NCBI RefSeq assembly: GCF_014946725.1
Contig: NZ_JACFXY010000001.1
Span: 186,001 to 250,000 of the forward strand
Source of the DNA: Mixta mediterraneensis
GTDB lineage: Bacteria > Pseudomonadota > Gammaproteobacteria > Enterobacterales > Enterobacteriaceae
DNA: 64,000 bases
Direction of reading: 5' to 3'
Notes under the pieces: model-generated
What the model was told of the DNA's origin: nothing
The model's input: only the letters and a program-made list of their open reading frames with translations
The model's database searches: none
Program-made: the position numbers and the translations under genes
Shown: positions 27,829 to 37,268 of the stretch, piece after piece
Numbering within the stretch: the stretch's first letter is position 1
Layout: each line of letters begins with the position of its first letter

Positions 27829-29418
27829 TACGATGCCCTGGCTACGCAGGTAATCTTCATAATTGCCGGTGAAATCCACAACACGGTCTTCTTTCATTTC
27901 CAACACACGGGTTGCCAGCGAGCTCACAAATTCCCGATCATGCGAAACGAAAATCAACGTACCTTCATACATTTCCAGCGCCATATTCAGCGATTCGATA
28001 GATTCCATATCAAGGTGGTTGGTGGGCTCATCCATAATCAGGATGTTTGGCTTTTCCATCATTAATTTGCCAAACAGCATACGTCCCTTCTCACCACCAG
28101 AAAGTACTTTAGCCGGTTTCTTAATATCATCCTGAGAAAATAGCAGGCGACCGAGAATACCGCGCACGGTTTGTTCATCATCACCCGGCTGTTTCCATTG
28201 ACTCATCCAGTCAAATACGGTCAGATCGTTAGCAAAGTCTTCTGCGTGATCCTGGGCATAATAACCAATGCGCGCATTTTCTGACCATTTAACGCTGCCG
28301 TTATCCGGCGTGAGTTCGCCCACCAACGTTTTCAGAAAAGTCGATTTACCGATACCGTTAGCCCCCAGCACCGCTAATTTTTCGCCCACCTCAAGCATCA
28401 GATTTAAATTTTTGAACAGCGGACCGTTATCAAACCCTTTGGTTAATGCTTCTACTTCGAGCGCATTACGGAACAGTTTCTTGTCCTGCTCAAAACGAAT
28501 AAAGGGATTTTGACGGCTGGACGCTTTCACTTCTTCCAGCTTAATTTTATCCATTTGCTTCGCGCGCGAAGTTGCCTGACGTGATTTAGATGCGTTGGCG
28601 CTAAAGCGACTTACAAATGATTGCAAATCGGCAATTTGCGCTTTTTTCTTAGCGTTATCGGCTAACAAACGTTCACGCGCCTGCGTTGCTGCGGTCATAT
28701 ATTCATCATAATTACCCGGATAAACGCGTAACTCACCGTAATCTAAATCTGCCATATGGGTGCAGACCATATTCAGAAAGTGGCGGTCATGCGAAATGAT
28801 AATCATGGTGCTGTCGCGTTCGTTAAGAAACTGCTCCAGCCAGCGAAAGGGATCAATGTCCAGGGTGTTGGTGGGGTCGTCCAGCAATAAAATATTGGGA
28901 TTAGAAAACAGCGCCTGCGCCAGCAATACGCGCAATTTAAAACCCGGTGCAATTTCACTCATCGGCCCATAATGTTGTTCAACCGGAATACCCACGCCAA
29001 GTAATAACTCTCCGGCACGAGATTCAGCACTGTAACCATCCATTTCACCATACAGCACTTCAAGGTCAGCCACTTTATAGCCGTCCTCTTCGCTCATTTC
29101 TGGCAGGGCATATATGCGATCGCGCTCTTGCTTAACTTCCCATAATTCATTGTGACCCATGATTACGGTATCAAGCACACTATATTGTTCGAAGGCAAAC
29201 TGATCCTGGCGTAACTTACCGATACGTTCATTAGGATCGTAAGAAACATTACCGCCGCTTGGGACCAGATCGCCACCCAAAATCTTCATGAAGGTGGATT
29301 TACCGCTGCCGTTCGCACCGATTAAACCGTAACGATTACCGCCGCCAAATTTAACGGAGATATTTTCGAACAGTGGCTTGCTGCCAAACTGCATGGTGAT
29401 ATTGCTGCTAACTAACAC
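27826..29418 (-). CDS. ybiT: ABC-F family ATPase YbiT
   Basis: YbiT is a soluble ABC-F protein that binds ribosomes and helps relieve translational stalls. The true start is a GTG at 29418 (530 residues, [13 protein letters not shown]), equal to E. coli YbiT; AAAGG lies 8 bases upstream. Two ATPase domains have Walker A GANGSGKS (34-41) and GANGIGKS near 350, joined by an arginine/lysine-rich linker near residue 285. In the first domain the Walker B segment reads LLLDDPTN, so the catalytic position (181) is Asp instead of Glu; the second domain keeps [11 protein letters not shown]. Confidence 0.95.
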   Translation of the reverse strand: MLVSSNITMQFGSKPLFENISVKFGGGNRYGLIGANGSGKSTFMKILGGDLVPSGGNVSYDPNERIGKLRQDQFAFEQYSVLDTVIMGHNELWEVKQERDRIYALPEMSEEDGYKVADLEVLYGEMDGYSAESRAGELLLGVGIPVEQHYGPMSEIAPGFKLRVLLAQALFSNPNILLLDDPTNTLDIDPFRWLEQFLNERDSTMIIISHDRHFLNMVCTHMADLDYGELRVYPGNYDEYMTAATQARERLLADNAKKKAQIADLQSFVSRFSANASKSRQATSRAKQMDKIKLEEVKASSRQNPFIRFEQDKKLFRNALEVEALTKGFDNGPLFKNLNLMLEVGEKLAVLGANGIGKSTFLKTLVGELTPDNGSVKWSENARIGYYAQDHAEDFANDLTVFDWMSQWKQPGDDEQTVRGILGRLLFSQDDIKKPAKVLSGGEKGRMLFGKLMMEKPNILIMDEPTNHLDMESIESLNMALEMYEGTLIFVSHDREFVSSLATRVLEMKEDRVVDFTGNYEDYLRSQGIV

Positions 29419-29654
29419 GGCATTGACCTTTATGAAGAAGTGGATGAAAAAACGGCAGCTATTATGCCAGATGTGATGTAGCGCACGCCAGCGCAAGGCG
29501 TGCGGACCCAACAAGGTGTTTGATAAGTGGGAATATCCCTTGAAAATTTATGTGCAGACAGACGGCAATCGGTCAATTTGAGCAATGCGGTTAATAATGT
29601 GACGTCACTCAGAAGCAGCCAATGCACATGCAGCCTGGCGTAGAACAGCGATAA

Positions 29655-29691
29655 ATAAAAAAGCCGAGACACCAATAACAGGTCCTCGGCT
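29655..29691 (-). terminator. Terminator of the H-NS-like gene
   Basis: A 7-base stem AGCCGAG / CTCGGCT with a 16-base loop is followed on the minus strand by TTTTTTATTTAT. It lies 25 bases past the stop codon of the H-NS-like gene. Confidence 0.88.
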
Positions 29692-29715
29692 CCCACATTA
29701 CAAGGAATGTGCCAA

Positions 29716-30117
29716 TTAATCGATCAGGAAACTATCCAGGCTTTTACCAGAATCCAGCGCTTTTTTAATCGCAGCCGGGGTACGGCCCTGGCCAGTCCAT
29801 GATTTCGTTTCACCGTTTTCGTCAGTGTAAGAATATTTTGCTGGACGCGGAGCACGCTTAGCGCGTTTTTTACCTGGCTCCAGAGCGCCTAATAATTCAT
29901 TGGGATCAATACCGTCTGCCAACAGCATTTCGCGATATTTAGACAGCTTCTCTTCTTTTTCGCGATTTTGCGTTTCTTCCGCTTCTGCTTCTTCGCGACG
30001 TTCAGTCACGACAACGGTTAATTTTTCGAGAATTTCTTCCAGGTCAGAAAGTGGCAGCTCACGAGCTTGGGCACGTAATGTGCGAATGTTGTTCAGAACT
30101 TTAAATGCATCACTCAT
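29716..30117 (-). CDS. H-NS family nucleoid-associated protein (H-NS or StpA paralogue)
   Basis: The 133-residue protein has an N-terminal oligomerisation region with coiled coil (residues 1-80, [17 protein letters not shown]). The C-terminal DNA-binding domain contains [20 protein letters not shown], with the AT-hook-like TGQGRTP loop near residue 113. The ATG at 30117 is preferred over a GTG one codon upstream; AAGGACATT lies before it. It silences AT-rich DNA. The location beside ybiT is not that of hns (near galU) or stpA in E. coli, so I do not give a symbol. The upstream region is AT-rich, fitting self-regulation. Confidence 0.9.
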   Translation of the reverse strand: MSDAFKVLNNIRTLRAQARELPLSDLEEILEKLTVVVTERREEAEAEETQNREKEEKLSKYREMLLADGIDPNELLGALEPGKKRAKRAPRPAKYSYTDENGETKSWTGQGRTPAAIKKALDSGKSLDSFLID

Positions 30118-30473
30118 CACAATGTCCTTGTTTGAAGGGGGTAATTAAAACTGTAGCGATAAGATTACCTAATTCAAATAAAAAAATAAATTAATTTTAC
30201 ACTCCAGATAATCCCGAACCGTATTTTAAATGGTGATACATTTTTTAGTGGGTCATTTTAGATCTTTTATTAACGTGAAATTAACAGTCGCGCTGCGTTA
30301 ATCCTGGCGGCTGGAATCGATTTCAGTCGTTAGAATTTTATGAAAAGTTACCGATTGTGCTTAAAGGAAAGCATAAAACTGTGTCAGCGTTATTCCTGTT
30401 ATCCCCTGGTCAGCAAGGGATTTAACCAAGGCTAAAGTTCGACATTGCTCAGAAGCGCTGTACAACTTGAAGC
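30118..30473. promoter_or_regulatory. AT-rich promoter region of the H-NS-like gene
   Basis: About 355 bases of AT-rich sequence (for example AATAAAAAAATAAATTAATTT near 30175) lie upstream of the H-NS-like gene. Such DNA is the usual target of H-NS, so autoregulation is likely. No gene was seen. Confidence 0.55.
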
Positions 30474-30506
30474 AAAAAAATAAGCCTGGTTAATAAACCA
30501 GGCTTA
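30474..30506 (-). terminator. Terminator of the sugar transporter gene
   Basis: A perfect 10-base stem AAGCCTGGTT / AACCAGGCTT with an AATA loop is followed on the minus strand by ATTTTTTTGC. It lies 24 bases after the stop codon at 30530. Confidence 0.9.
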
Positions 30507-30529
30507 TTTCTCTTTGCGTATTCTTAACG

Positions 30530-32008
30530 TTAGGAGGTTTTTTTAATTACAGGCGTTAGCGTTTGCGCTTCTTCATTGGTTGATAACCAGTCATGCAAAT
30601 AACGCTCAATCTGCTCAAGGCTGCGGTTACGCGTTTCCGGTACGCAGGCCACGACAAAAATTGCGCCGCCAATACCTATCACCGCAAAGATAAAGAACGC
30701 ACCAGAAAGACCGACGCTTGCCAGTAAAAGGGGAAACATCAATGAAATAAGAAAATTAGCAATCCACATGGCAAACACCGCCCCGCCCATAAATATGCCG
30801 CGCAGGCGCGTAGGGAAAATTTCTGACAGTAGCAACCAGGTCACCGGTGAGAGTGCGCCTTGTTGAAAGCTAAGGAACATCAACATGCCCAGTAATACCA
30901 TATAACTGCGTAAGACATCCGGCTGACCATTTACCGTCTCCGGCATTAAATAACTAACGGTGCCGATAAATAATAAACACGCCGTGTAACCAAACTGGCC
31001 GATCATTATCATGGTACGACGACCTATTTTCCCCAGCAGCCAAATACCGGCAAACGTCATCAGTACGGAAATTGCACCATTAGCAATAGTGGCAAACAAG
31101 GCGGCACTGTTGCTCATACCGACCGCTTTTAGCATCATCGGTGCGTAATACATAATGGTATTGACGCCAGTGAGCTGTTGAATGGCCGCGATCCCCACGC
31201 CAATCAGGAATAGCTTCAACAACCACGGCTTGCGTAGTTCACCCAGACCGGGATACTGTTGACTCTCTTCGCTCAGCGTCTCTTCAATTTCCGTCAGCTC
31301 CCAGTCAACGTCCTCTTTCGCACGTGTGCGCTCCAGAACCTGTCGCGCTTCAGCCAGACGGCCTTTCATGGCGTACCAGCGCGGCGTATCAGGCATAAAC
31401 ATCATGCCAAACCATAACAGCACCGCCGGAATGGTGGCGATTGCCAACATCCAGCGCCAGGTTGTTTCCCCTCCCCACGCGGCGTTAAAACCGGCATTAG
31501 AGATATAGGCGAGCATTTGACCGGAGACGATCATCAGTTCCTGCAGCGTGACCAGCTGCCCACGCTTATTTGCCGGGGCAATTTCTGCGATGTAAACGGG
31601 TACGGTCGCGGCAGCGCCGCCAACCGCAATTCCCAGCACTAGTCGGAAAAAAACCATCCAGTTCACATCCGGTGCTAACGACGAGCCCAATGCGCCGGTG
31701 GCAAAGATTACGGCTAAGATCAGAATGATTTTTTTTCGACCAGCGGCGGCGGCAAATTGTCCAGACGCCAGCGCGCCAAAAGCTGCACCAAGCAGCAGGC
31801 TGCTGGTCACTAAGCCGGTGGTGAATGGAATGAGATGGAGTTCCGGGCCCATAAACAGCAGCGCACCGGAAATGACGCCGGTGTCATAGCCAAACAGCAG
31901 GCCGCCAAGCGTGGCAACGACAGCAATCACTTTTACAAAGGGTTCGGTACGGACAGCGCTGTTTGGCCCGGAGGCTTTGTTAGGGGTGAGGTAGCTTTCT
32001 CTGGACAT
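30530..32008 (-). CDS. Sugar porter family MFS transporter (sugar or polyol:H+ symporter)
   Basis: I chose the ATG at 32008 (492 residues, MSRESYLTPNKA), preceded by AGGAGAAAAT; the frame opens earlier at 32029. Twelve membrane helices are predicted. Family signatures are GYDTGVISGALLFM near residue 38, R-x-G-R-R-type loops (AGRKK, GKIGRRT), PDTPRWYAMKG near 210 and the C-terminal PETRNRSLEQIE near 460. QQLTGVNTIMYYAPMML near residue 275 marks the sugar porter group (GalP, XylE, IolT). The exact sugar cannot be read from sequence. No catabolic gene is adjacent. Confidence 0.92.
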   Translation of the reverse strand: MSRESYLTPNKASGPNSAVRTEPFVKVIAVVATLGGLLFGYDTGVISGALLFMGPELHLIPFTTGLVTSSLLLGAAFGALASGQFAAAAGRKKIILILAVIFATGALGSSLAPDVNWMVFFRLVLGIAVGGAAATVPVYIAEIAPANKRGQLVTLQELMIVSGQMLAYISNAGFNAAWGGETTWRWMLAIATIPAVLLWFGMMFMPDTPRWYAMKGRLAEARQVLERTRAKEDVDWELTEIEETLSEESQQYPGLGELRKPWLLKLFLIGVGIAAIQQLTGVNTIMYYAPMMLKAVGMSNSAALFATIANGAISVLMTFAGIWLLGKIGRRTMIMIGQFGYTACLLFIGTVSYLMPETVNGQPDVLRSYMVLLGMLMFLSFQQGALSPVTWLLLSEIFPTRLRGIFMGGAVFAMWIANFLISLMFPLLLASVGLSGAFFIFAVIGIGGAIFVVACVPETRNRSLEQIERYLHDWLSTNEEAQTLTPVIKKTS

Positions 32009-32839
32009 ATTTTCTCCTGGTGATGTCACAACACCTAAAGAAAATGGATTATTTATGCCATTAACAATAAGAATGGAAAATTAATTTTGCGTAACGCGTC
32101 ATAAAACCGAGTGAAAATTGCGCTACCCCTCACATTTTTTATGATAAACCCTTTACCCTCTGGCTAATTTTTCGCTGTTTTTATCAGAACAGCCTCAGTT
32201 TTAGAAATTTATATTTCATTAGCGTTAATTATTTTCCCTGCGTTATGCCGCCTGTTTCGACAGCAGACTGTGACGATACCTTTTCCCGACGCGCAATTCT
32301 GCGAAAATCCGGTATCGCCCTTATGTCAGTCGTCATAAAAATGCCGCGTTCCGCAGGATTAACGCTCGCTTATTACTCACCCTGTAAGGGCAGCATAACG
32401 GACCCACAATGCCAGACGGGGAAAAAGCAAATAAGAATAATTTCCTTAACGGGCTTCTTTGTGCTTTTCGGGAATTTGTCGCTTTTAAATTCTTTTGCTC
32501 TTCACCACCGAAAATTGCGCCAGAAGGTCACGGCACATATTGCCGCGCATTAGGTCAGACAAATAATTAACGGTCTGCTTATGAAAGCGTTACAGCCTGG
32601 TTCGTTTCACCTTTTGTCATAATGGCAGGCAGAACGGCGAAACGTGGCGGGAGTGACTCCCACTATTTCACTGGCGAGACTGATTTCAGTTATTGCTGCG
32701 TCCATAATAGCTAGCGCACCAGCGGAACGTTACCGTTGAATAAAACAGGCGTAACGTTGCTAATTTTTAAGCGCACGCTGGTGGTCGATCTGCTGACATA
32801 GCGAAAGTGAAAGAGGTTCTCTGCGCCTTCTTTGCAGTG
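32009..32839. other. Long gap between sugar transporter and efflux operon
   Basis: These 830 bases hold no supported gene. An open frame at 32245-32553 on the plus strand has no ribosome site and no recognisable product. A short stem GGGAGT / ACTCCC lies near 32650. The part nearest 32009 should carry the sugar transporter promoter. It may contain the remains of a lost gene or an unrecognised sRNA. Confidence 0.4.
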
Positions 32840-34372
32840 TTAATTCACCTGCGTCGCCGGCCCAAAGACATCGTACTGCGGCAAAGTAACCTGTTGATAG
32901 GTTTCCCAGCCGCCGCCCAGGGCTTTATACAACGCGACTAAATCCAGCCCGCTTTGCATTTTTGCCTGAGTCGCCTGTTCCTGAGCCTGCGCTAACTGTC
33001 GCTGGGCATCCAGCACATCAAGGAAGGTAGAAAGCCCTTGTCGGTAGCTGTCGCTGGCTAAATCAAACGCACGTTGTAGCGCGCCGGTCGTTTCATCCAG
33101 TGCAGTCACACGCTGTTGATCGGCGCGATAACTTACCAACGCATTTTCAACGTCCTGCAATGCGGTTAGCACGGTTTGACGATAATCCAGCGCCGCGCTG
33201 GCCTGCTGCGCACGTGCCAGTTTTACGCTCGATACCAGCCGTCCGCCCTGAAAAATTGGGATCGATAATGAAGGGCCGTAGCTATAAAAATGGCTGCTCC
33301 AGTTATCCAGATAGCTGGCATCGGTATTGCGTACCCCAAGCTGTCCGGTCAACGACAAATCAGGGAACAGCTGCGCCACTGAAACGCCAATATTGGCGGT
33401 TTGTGCATGTAGCGTGGCTTCTGCCTGTCGAATATCCGGCCGACGGCGCGCCAGCGTTGACGGAATACCAACAGAGACAATCTTCGGCAGCGCCGGTATC
33501 GCTTTCGGCGTATTCAGTTCGGTATCCAGCGCGCCAGGGGTTTTCCCTAATAGCACGGCTAATCCGTTCATTGCCTGGCGAGCCTGGGCTTGATACTGCG
33601 GCAGCTGCGCCTGCAGCGTACTGAGCTGGGCGTGGGCATTTTCTACATCGGTTAACGGCGCCAGGCCGTGGCGCTGCTGGCTTAGCGTCAGCTGAGTGGT
33701 TTGTTGTGCGACATCGATCTGTTGTTGCAGGGTTTGTACCGTGGCTTGCGCACCGCGCAGTTGCAGCCAGGCACGCGCCACTTCGGCTTCTAATGATACT
33801 AACGCATCGTTACGCTGCTCAATAGCCGCCTGCGTCTGGGCGTTTGCCGCCTCGACCTGACGTCGTACTTTGCCCCATAGATCCAGCTCCCAACTGGCGT
33901 CAAAGCTGCCCTGATAAAGCGTCACCGGCTGCGTCAGGCTGTTAAGCTGGCTGGCGACGTCACTATCAAGCTGATCGTAAGCGCCATTTGACTTCAACAG
34001 GCCCTTCAGACCAGGCTGCTGGCGCATGACGCTGGCTGAGCCGTTCAGGCTGGGAAATAAGCTGCCCTGCGCCTGCGCCAGCTGCTCACGCGCGCCAGCA
34101 ATACGCAACACAGCCTGTTGCAATGTCAGATTACCTTCAATAGCACGCGCAATCAGGCTATCAAGCTGGGGATCGTTAAAGTTGCGCCACCAGCGGGTAT
34201 CTACCACCGAAGATTGCGGTTTCGAGGCTTCCTGGGAATCCAGCGAGTTATAGCCGCCCGGCATCTGTGGTTTTGGGGCCTGATAATCTGGCCCGACAGC
34301 GCAACCCGTCAGCCATATTGCCAGCGTCAATAAGCTCAACGGCTTCAGACCGCGAGAAAACATAACCTGCAT
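32840..34372 (-). CDS. Outer membrane efflux lipoprotein (NodT/OprM family)
   Basis: The ATG at 34372 (510 residues) lies one base after the stop of the upstream MFS gene; a longer start at 34390 would overlap it. A lipoprotein signal ends in IWLTGC, with the lipidated cysteine near residue 24. Two OEP repeats follow (about residues 70-260 and 290-480), with long coiled helices such as AAIEQRNDALVSLEAEVARAW. It forms the outer-membrane channel of the tripartite pump encoded by this three-gene operon. Confidence 0.93.
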   Translation of the reverse strand: MQVMFSRGLKPLSLLTLAIWLTGCAVGPDYQAPKPQMPGGYNSLDSQEASKPQSSVVDTRWWRNFNDPQLDSLIARAIEGNLTLQQAVLRIAGAREQLAQAQGSLFPSLNGSASVMRQQPGLKGLLKSNGAYDQLDSDVASQLNSLTQPVTLYQGSFDASWELDLWGKVRRQVEAANAQTQAAIEQRNDALVSLEAEVARAWLQLRGAQATVQTLQQQIDVAQQTTQLTLSQQRHGLAPLTDVENAHAQLSTLQAQLPQYQAQARQAMNGLAVLLGKTPGALDTELNTPKAIPALPKIVSVGIPSTLARRRPDIRQAEATLHAQTANIGVSVAQLFPDLSLTGQLGVRNTDASYLDNWSSHFYSYGPSLSIPIFQGGRLVSSVKLARAQQASAALDYRQTVLTALQDVENALVSYRADQQRVTALDETTGALQRAFDLASDSYRQGLSTFLDVLDAQRQLAQAQEQATQAKMQSGLDLVALYKALGGGWETYQQVTLPQYDVFGPATQVN

Positions 34373-34373
34373 G

Positions 34374-35942
34374 TCAGTGTGCTCCTGCACTGCCTTCGCT
34401 CTTAATCGGCGCCAGCAGCCAACAAAATGGAATCAATATCAGAGCGATAATGCTCAATCCTGAAAAAACGTCGATGTAGGCGAGAATACGCGACTGCGCG
34501 ATCATCTCCTGATAAAGCTGCCCGGCCGCCAGCGTCATCGGATCGCCAACCGCCGAAGTGAAGTCGCGAATTGCCTGCGCCCAGTGCTGTATGGTGATGT
34601 TAAATTGCTCGTTAAGAGGCGTCATGTTGTGCACCATATGCGCGGACCGCACCTGTTCGCGTTCGGTGATGGCGGCGGTAGACAGCGAAATACCAATCGA
34701 TCCGGCAACGTTACGGAACATAGTAAACAGCGCGGAAGCATCGGCATTCAGGCGCTGTGGAATAGTTACGAAAGCAATGGTGGTGAGCGGCACAAACAGA
34801 AAGCCAAGGCCGATCGACTGCGCACTACGCATCAATACCAGCGTGGTGAAATCAATATTTGGCGCTAAGCTCGCCGAATAGAAGAACGCGACGGCAAGAC
34901 AGGAGAACCCAAACGCGATAATGTAACGCGTCTGCACGATCGGCATCAGTTTTAACACCAGCGGAATGGTCATTACAATTAACACCGCGCCCGGCGACAG
35001 CACTAAACCTGACCAGGTTGCGGTGTAGCCGAGATCCTGCTGTGCCAGCTGTGGCAATATCACTGAACTGCCGTACAGGATCATCGCCATACCAGCCATC
35101 AATAAGCCCGCTACCCAGAAATTGCGATCTTTCATCACCAATATATCAACCACCGGTTTACGTGCATACATCAGCCAGTAAACCGCGCCGACTATGCCGA
35201 TCACCGCCAGAATGGCGAACAACACGATAAAGTGCGAGGCGAACCAGTCTTCATCTTCGCCGCGATCCAGCATCACCTGTAAACAGCCAAGCCCAAGGGT
35301 AATCAGTGATATGCCGATGTAATCGATTTTCAGCCGACCTTTAGCCCATTTACGCTCCCAGGGTGGATCTTCCAGCAACTGATAGATCGCCAGTACAGTA
35401 AGAATCCCTACCGGGATATTAATGAAAAAGACCCAGCGCCAGCTGTAGTTATCGGTGATCCAGCCGCCAAGCGTTGGCCCGATGACGGGCGCGACGATTA
35501 TCGCAATTGAGGAAAGGCCAAAGGCCTTACCGCGATCTTCCGATTTGAAGTAGTCAAGCAGTACCGATTGCTGAACCGGCTGCAATCCCCCGCCAAAGAA
35601 GCCCTGCAACACGCGAAACAGAATGATTTGCCATAACTCGGTGGCGATGCCACACAGAAACGAGCACAGGGTGAACATTACAATACAAATCAAAAAAAAC
35701 TGCTTGCGACCAAATAACCGGCTAAAAAAGGCAGAGATGGGCAGTACAATGCCGTTCGCCACCAGATACGAAGTCAGTACCCAGGTTGACTCATCGTAAC
35801 TGGAAGAGAGCGAGCCGGCGATGTGCGGCAGCGCCACGTTGACAATGGTTGTGTCAAGAATCTCCATGAACACCGCCAGCGTAACTGTGACAGCAACCAG
35901 CCACGGATTACTGGACGGTTTCCAGCTCTGCGACGGGCTCAT
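34374..35942 (-). CDS. DHA2 family drug:H+ antiporter (EmrB-like)
   Basis: The 522-residue inner-membrane protein has 14 predicted helices. It carries the DHA2 signatures LDTTIVNVALPHI near residue 29 and WVLTSYLVANGIVLPISAFFSRLFGRK near 55. Its ATG overlaps the stop of the upstream periplasmic adaptor gene by 4 bases (ATGA). The pump exports hydrophobic drugs or acids together with the adaptor and the outer-membrane channel. Substrates are not known. Confidence 0.94.
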   Translation of the reverse strand: MSPSQSWKPSSNPWLVAVTVTLAVFMEILDTTIVNVALPHIAGSLSSSYDESTWVLTSYLVANGIVLPISAFFSRLFGRKQFFLICIVMFTLCSFLCGIATELWQIILFRVLQGFFGGGLQPVQQSVLLDYFKSEDRGKAFGLSSIAIIVAPVIGPTLGGWITDNYSWRWVFFINIPVGILTVLAIYQLLEDPPWERKWAKGRLKIDYIGISLITLGLGCLQVMLDRGEDEDWFASHFIVLFAILAVIGIVGAVYWLMYARKPVVDILVMKDRNFWVAGLLMAGMAMILYGSSVILPQLAQQDLGYTATWSGLVLSPGAVLIVMTIPLVLKLMPIVQTRYIIAFGFSCLAVAFFYSASLAPNIDFTTLVLMRSAQSIGLGFLFVPLTTIAFVTIPQRLNADASALFTMFRNVAGSIGISLSTAAITEREQVRSAHMVHNMTPLNEQFNITIQHWAQAIRDFTSAVGDPMTLAAGQLYQEMIAQSRILAYIDVFSGLSIIALILIPFCWLLAPIKSEGSAGAH

Positions 35943-37114
35943 TCCACCGTCACCTTCGGTTCAACCGACAGGCCGAGCGGCAGCGGATGATTCGGATCTA
36001 AACCTTTATCGATGACAATTTTTACCGGCACACGCTGTACGATTTTTACGTAATTACCGGTGGCGTTTTCCGCCGGGAAAGTCGAGAAGCGCGAGCCAGA
36101 ACCCATCTGGATACTATCGACATGCCCTTCCAGCTGCATATCTGGCCAGGCATCAACGGTGATCGCCACTTTGTCGCCCGGATTCATGCGTTCCAGCTGT
36201 GACTCTTTAAAGTTGGCGGTGATCCAGATGTCGGGTGATACCAGCGAGAACAGCGAGGTTCCGGCCTGCACCAGCGTGCCCAGCTGCACATTACGTTTGG
36301 TGACAAAGCCGTCATAAGGTGCCCGAACCTGGGTATAGGAAAGATTTAATTCCGCCGTATTCAGTTGCGCTTTCGCCTGCTCAACCTGCTGCTGACGCGC
36401 TTCCACGTTGGTTTCCTGCTGACGGATTTGCAAAGCAACCTGGGAAGCAACCTCCACTTGCGCTTTGGCACTTTGCAATTGCGCCTCGGCGGAACGCAAT
36501 TGCGCACTGGCGCTATCTATGTTGCGCTGGCTGGTGGCTCGTGGATCGACGCCACGCTGGCGGCGGTAATCCGCTTGTGCATTAAGCAGATTAGCCTGCG
36601 CTTTAGCCTGATCGGCGAGCGCCTGATCGCGCTGCGCTGGATACTGCACGCGCGACAGTGCCAGCTGCGCCTGCGCCTGATGCAGTTGCGCCTGCGCCAG
36701 TCCCAGCTGTGCTTTTGCCTGATCGCGCTGCGCCATATTGTCCTGCGGATCGATCTCTACCAGCAGATCGCCTTTTTTCACGCGCTGGTTATCGTTGACT
36801 AAAAGTTTAACCACATAGCCTGAAGCTTTTGGCGCAATTGTCACTGCGTTGCCTTCGGTAAACGCATCGTCAGTGGTTTCTTCATTGCGGGTGCTAAACC
36901 AAAACCAGAAGCCAACGATCAGCATGATGACCACCACAATCGCCAGAATAACCAACGGCTTTTTGCCGGGGCGTTTGCGCTCGGATTCATCCTCATCGTT
37001 GTTCTGCTTTTCCTGAGTATCCTGGGTATCCTGTTTTTCTGTTGACTGACTGTTTTTATCCGCCGCGTTATCAGCGTCTTCCTGGCGTGGCTCGCGTTGA
37101 TCTTTCTCGCTCAT
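35939..37114 (-). CDS. HlyD/EmrA family membrane fusion protein of the efflux pump
   Basis: The start is uncertain: an ATG at 37114 (391 residues, MSEKDQREPRQE) is chosen, with GGGAA just upstream; the frame is open to 37126. The first 50 residues form a very acidic and glutamine-rich cytoplasmic tail, unusually long for EmrA. One membrane helix (KPLVILAIVVVIMLIVG) follows, then lipoyl halves and a long alanine/glutamine-rich coiled coil (about residues 120-260). It bridges the inner-membrane antiporter and the outer-membrane channel. It is the first gene of the operon. Confidence 0.92.
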   Translation of the reverse strand: MSEKDQREPRQEDADNAADKNSQSTEKQDTQDTQEKQNNDEDESERKRPGKKPLVILAIVVVIMLIVGFWFWFSTRNEETTDDAFTEGNAVTIAPKASGYVVKLLVNDNQRVKKGDLLVEIDPQDNMAQRDQAKAQLGLAQAQLHQAQAQLALSRVQYPAQRDQALADQAKAQANLLNAQADYRRQRGVDPRATSQRNIDSASAQLRSAEAQLQSAKAQVEVASQVALQIRQQETNVEARQQQVEQAKAQLNTAELNLSYTQVRAPYDGFVTKRNVQLGTLVQAGTSLFSLVSPDIWITANFKESQLERMNPGDKVAITVDAWPDMQLEGHVDSIQMGSGSRFSTFPAENATGNYVKIVQRVPVKIVIDKGLDPNHPLPLGLSVEPKVTVE

Positions 37115-37268
37115 AATTCCCATCACTGGCTAAGGCCCTAATTCTCGGGCATAAAAGGTCAATTTAACCTTAGATCGTAAACTGGCAAATTCCAGTGTAA
37201 CTTTACATAACTTGAGGAAAGGCGCACGTCTGGTCAATTTCACCTTTAGCAGGACGAGAGAATGAGCC

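Noticed and set aside
32245..32553. Open frame of 102 codons in the gap after the sugar transporter
   Set aside because: No ribosome site, no hydrophobic or domain pattern that I recognise, and a start in an AT-rich promoter region.
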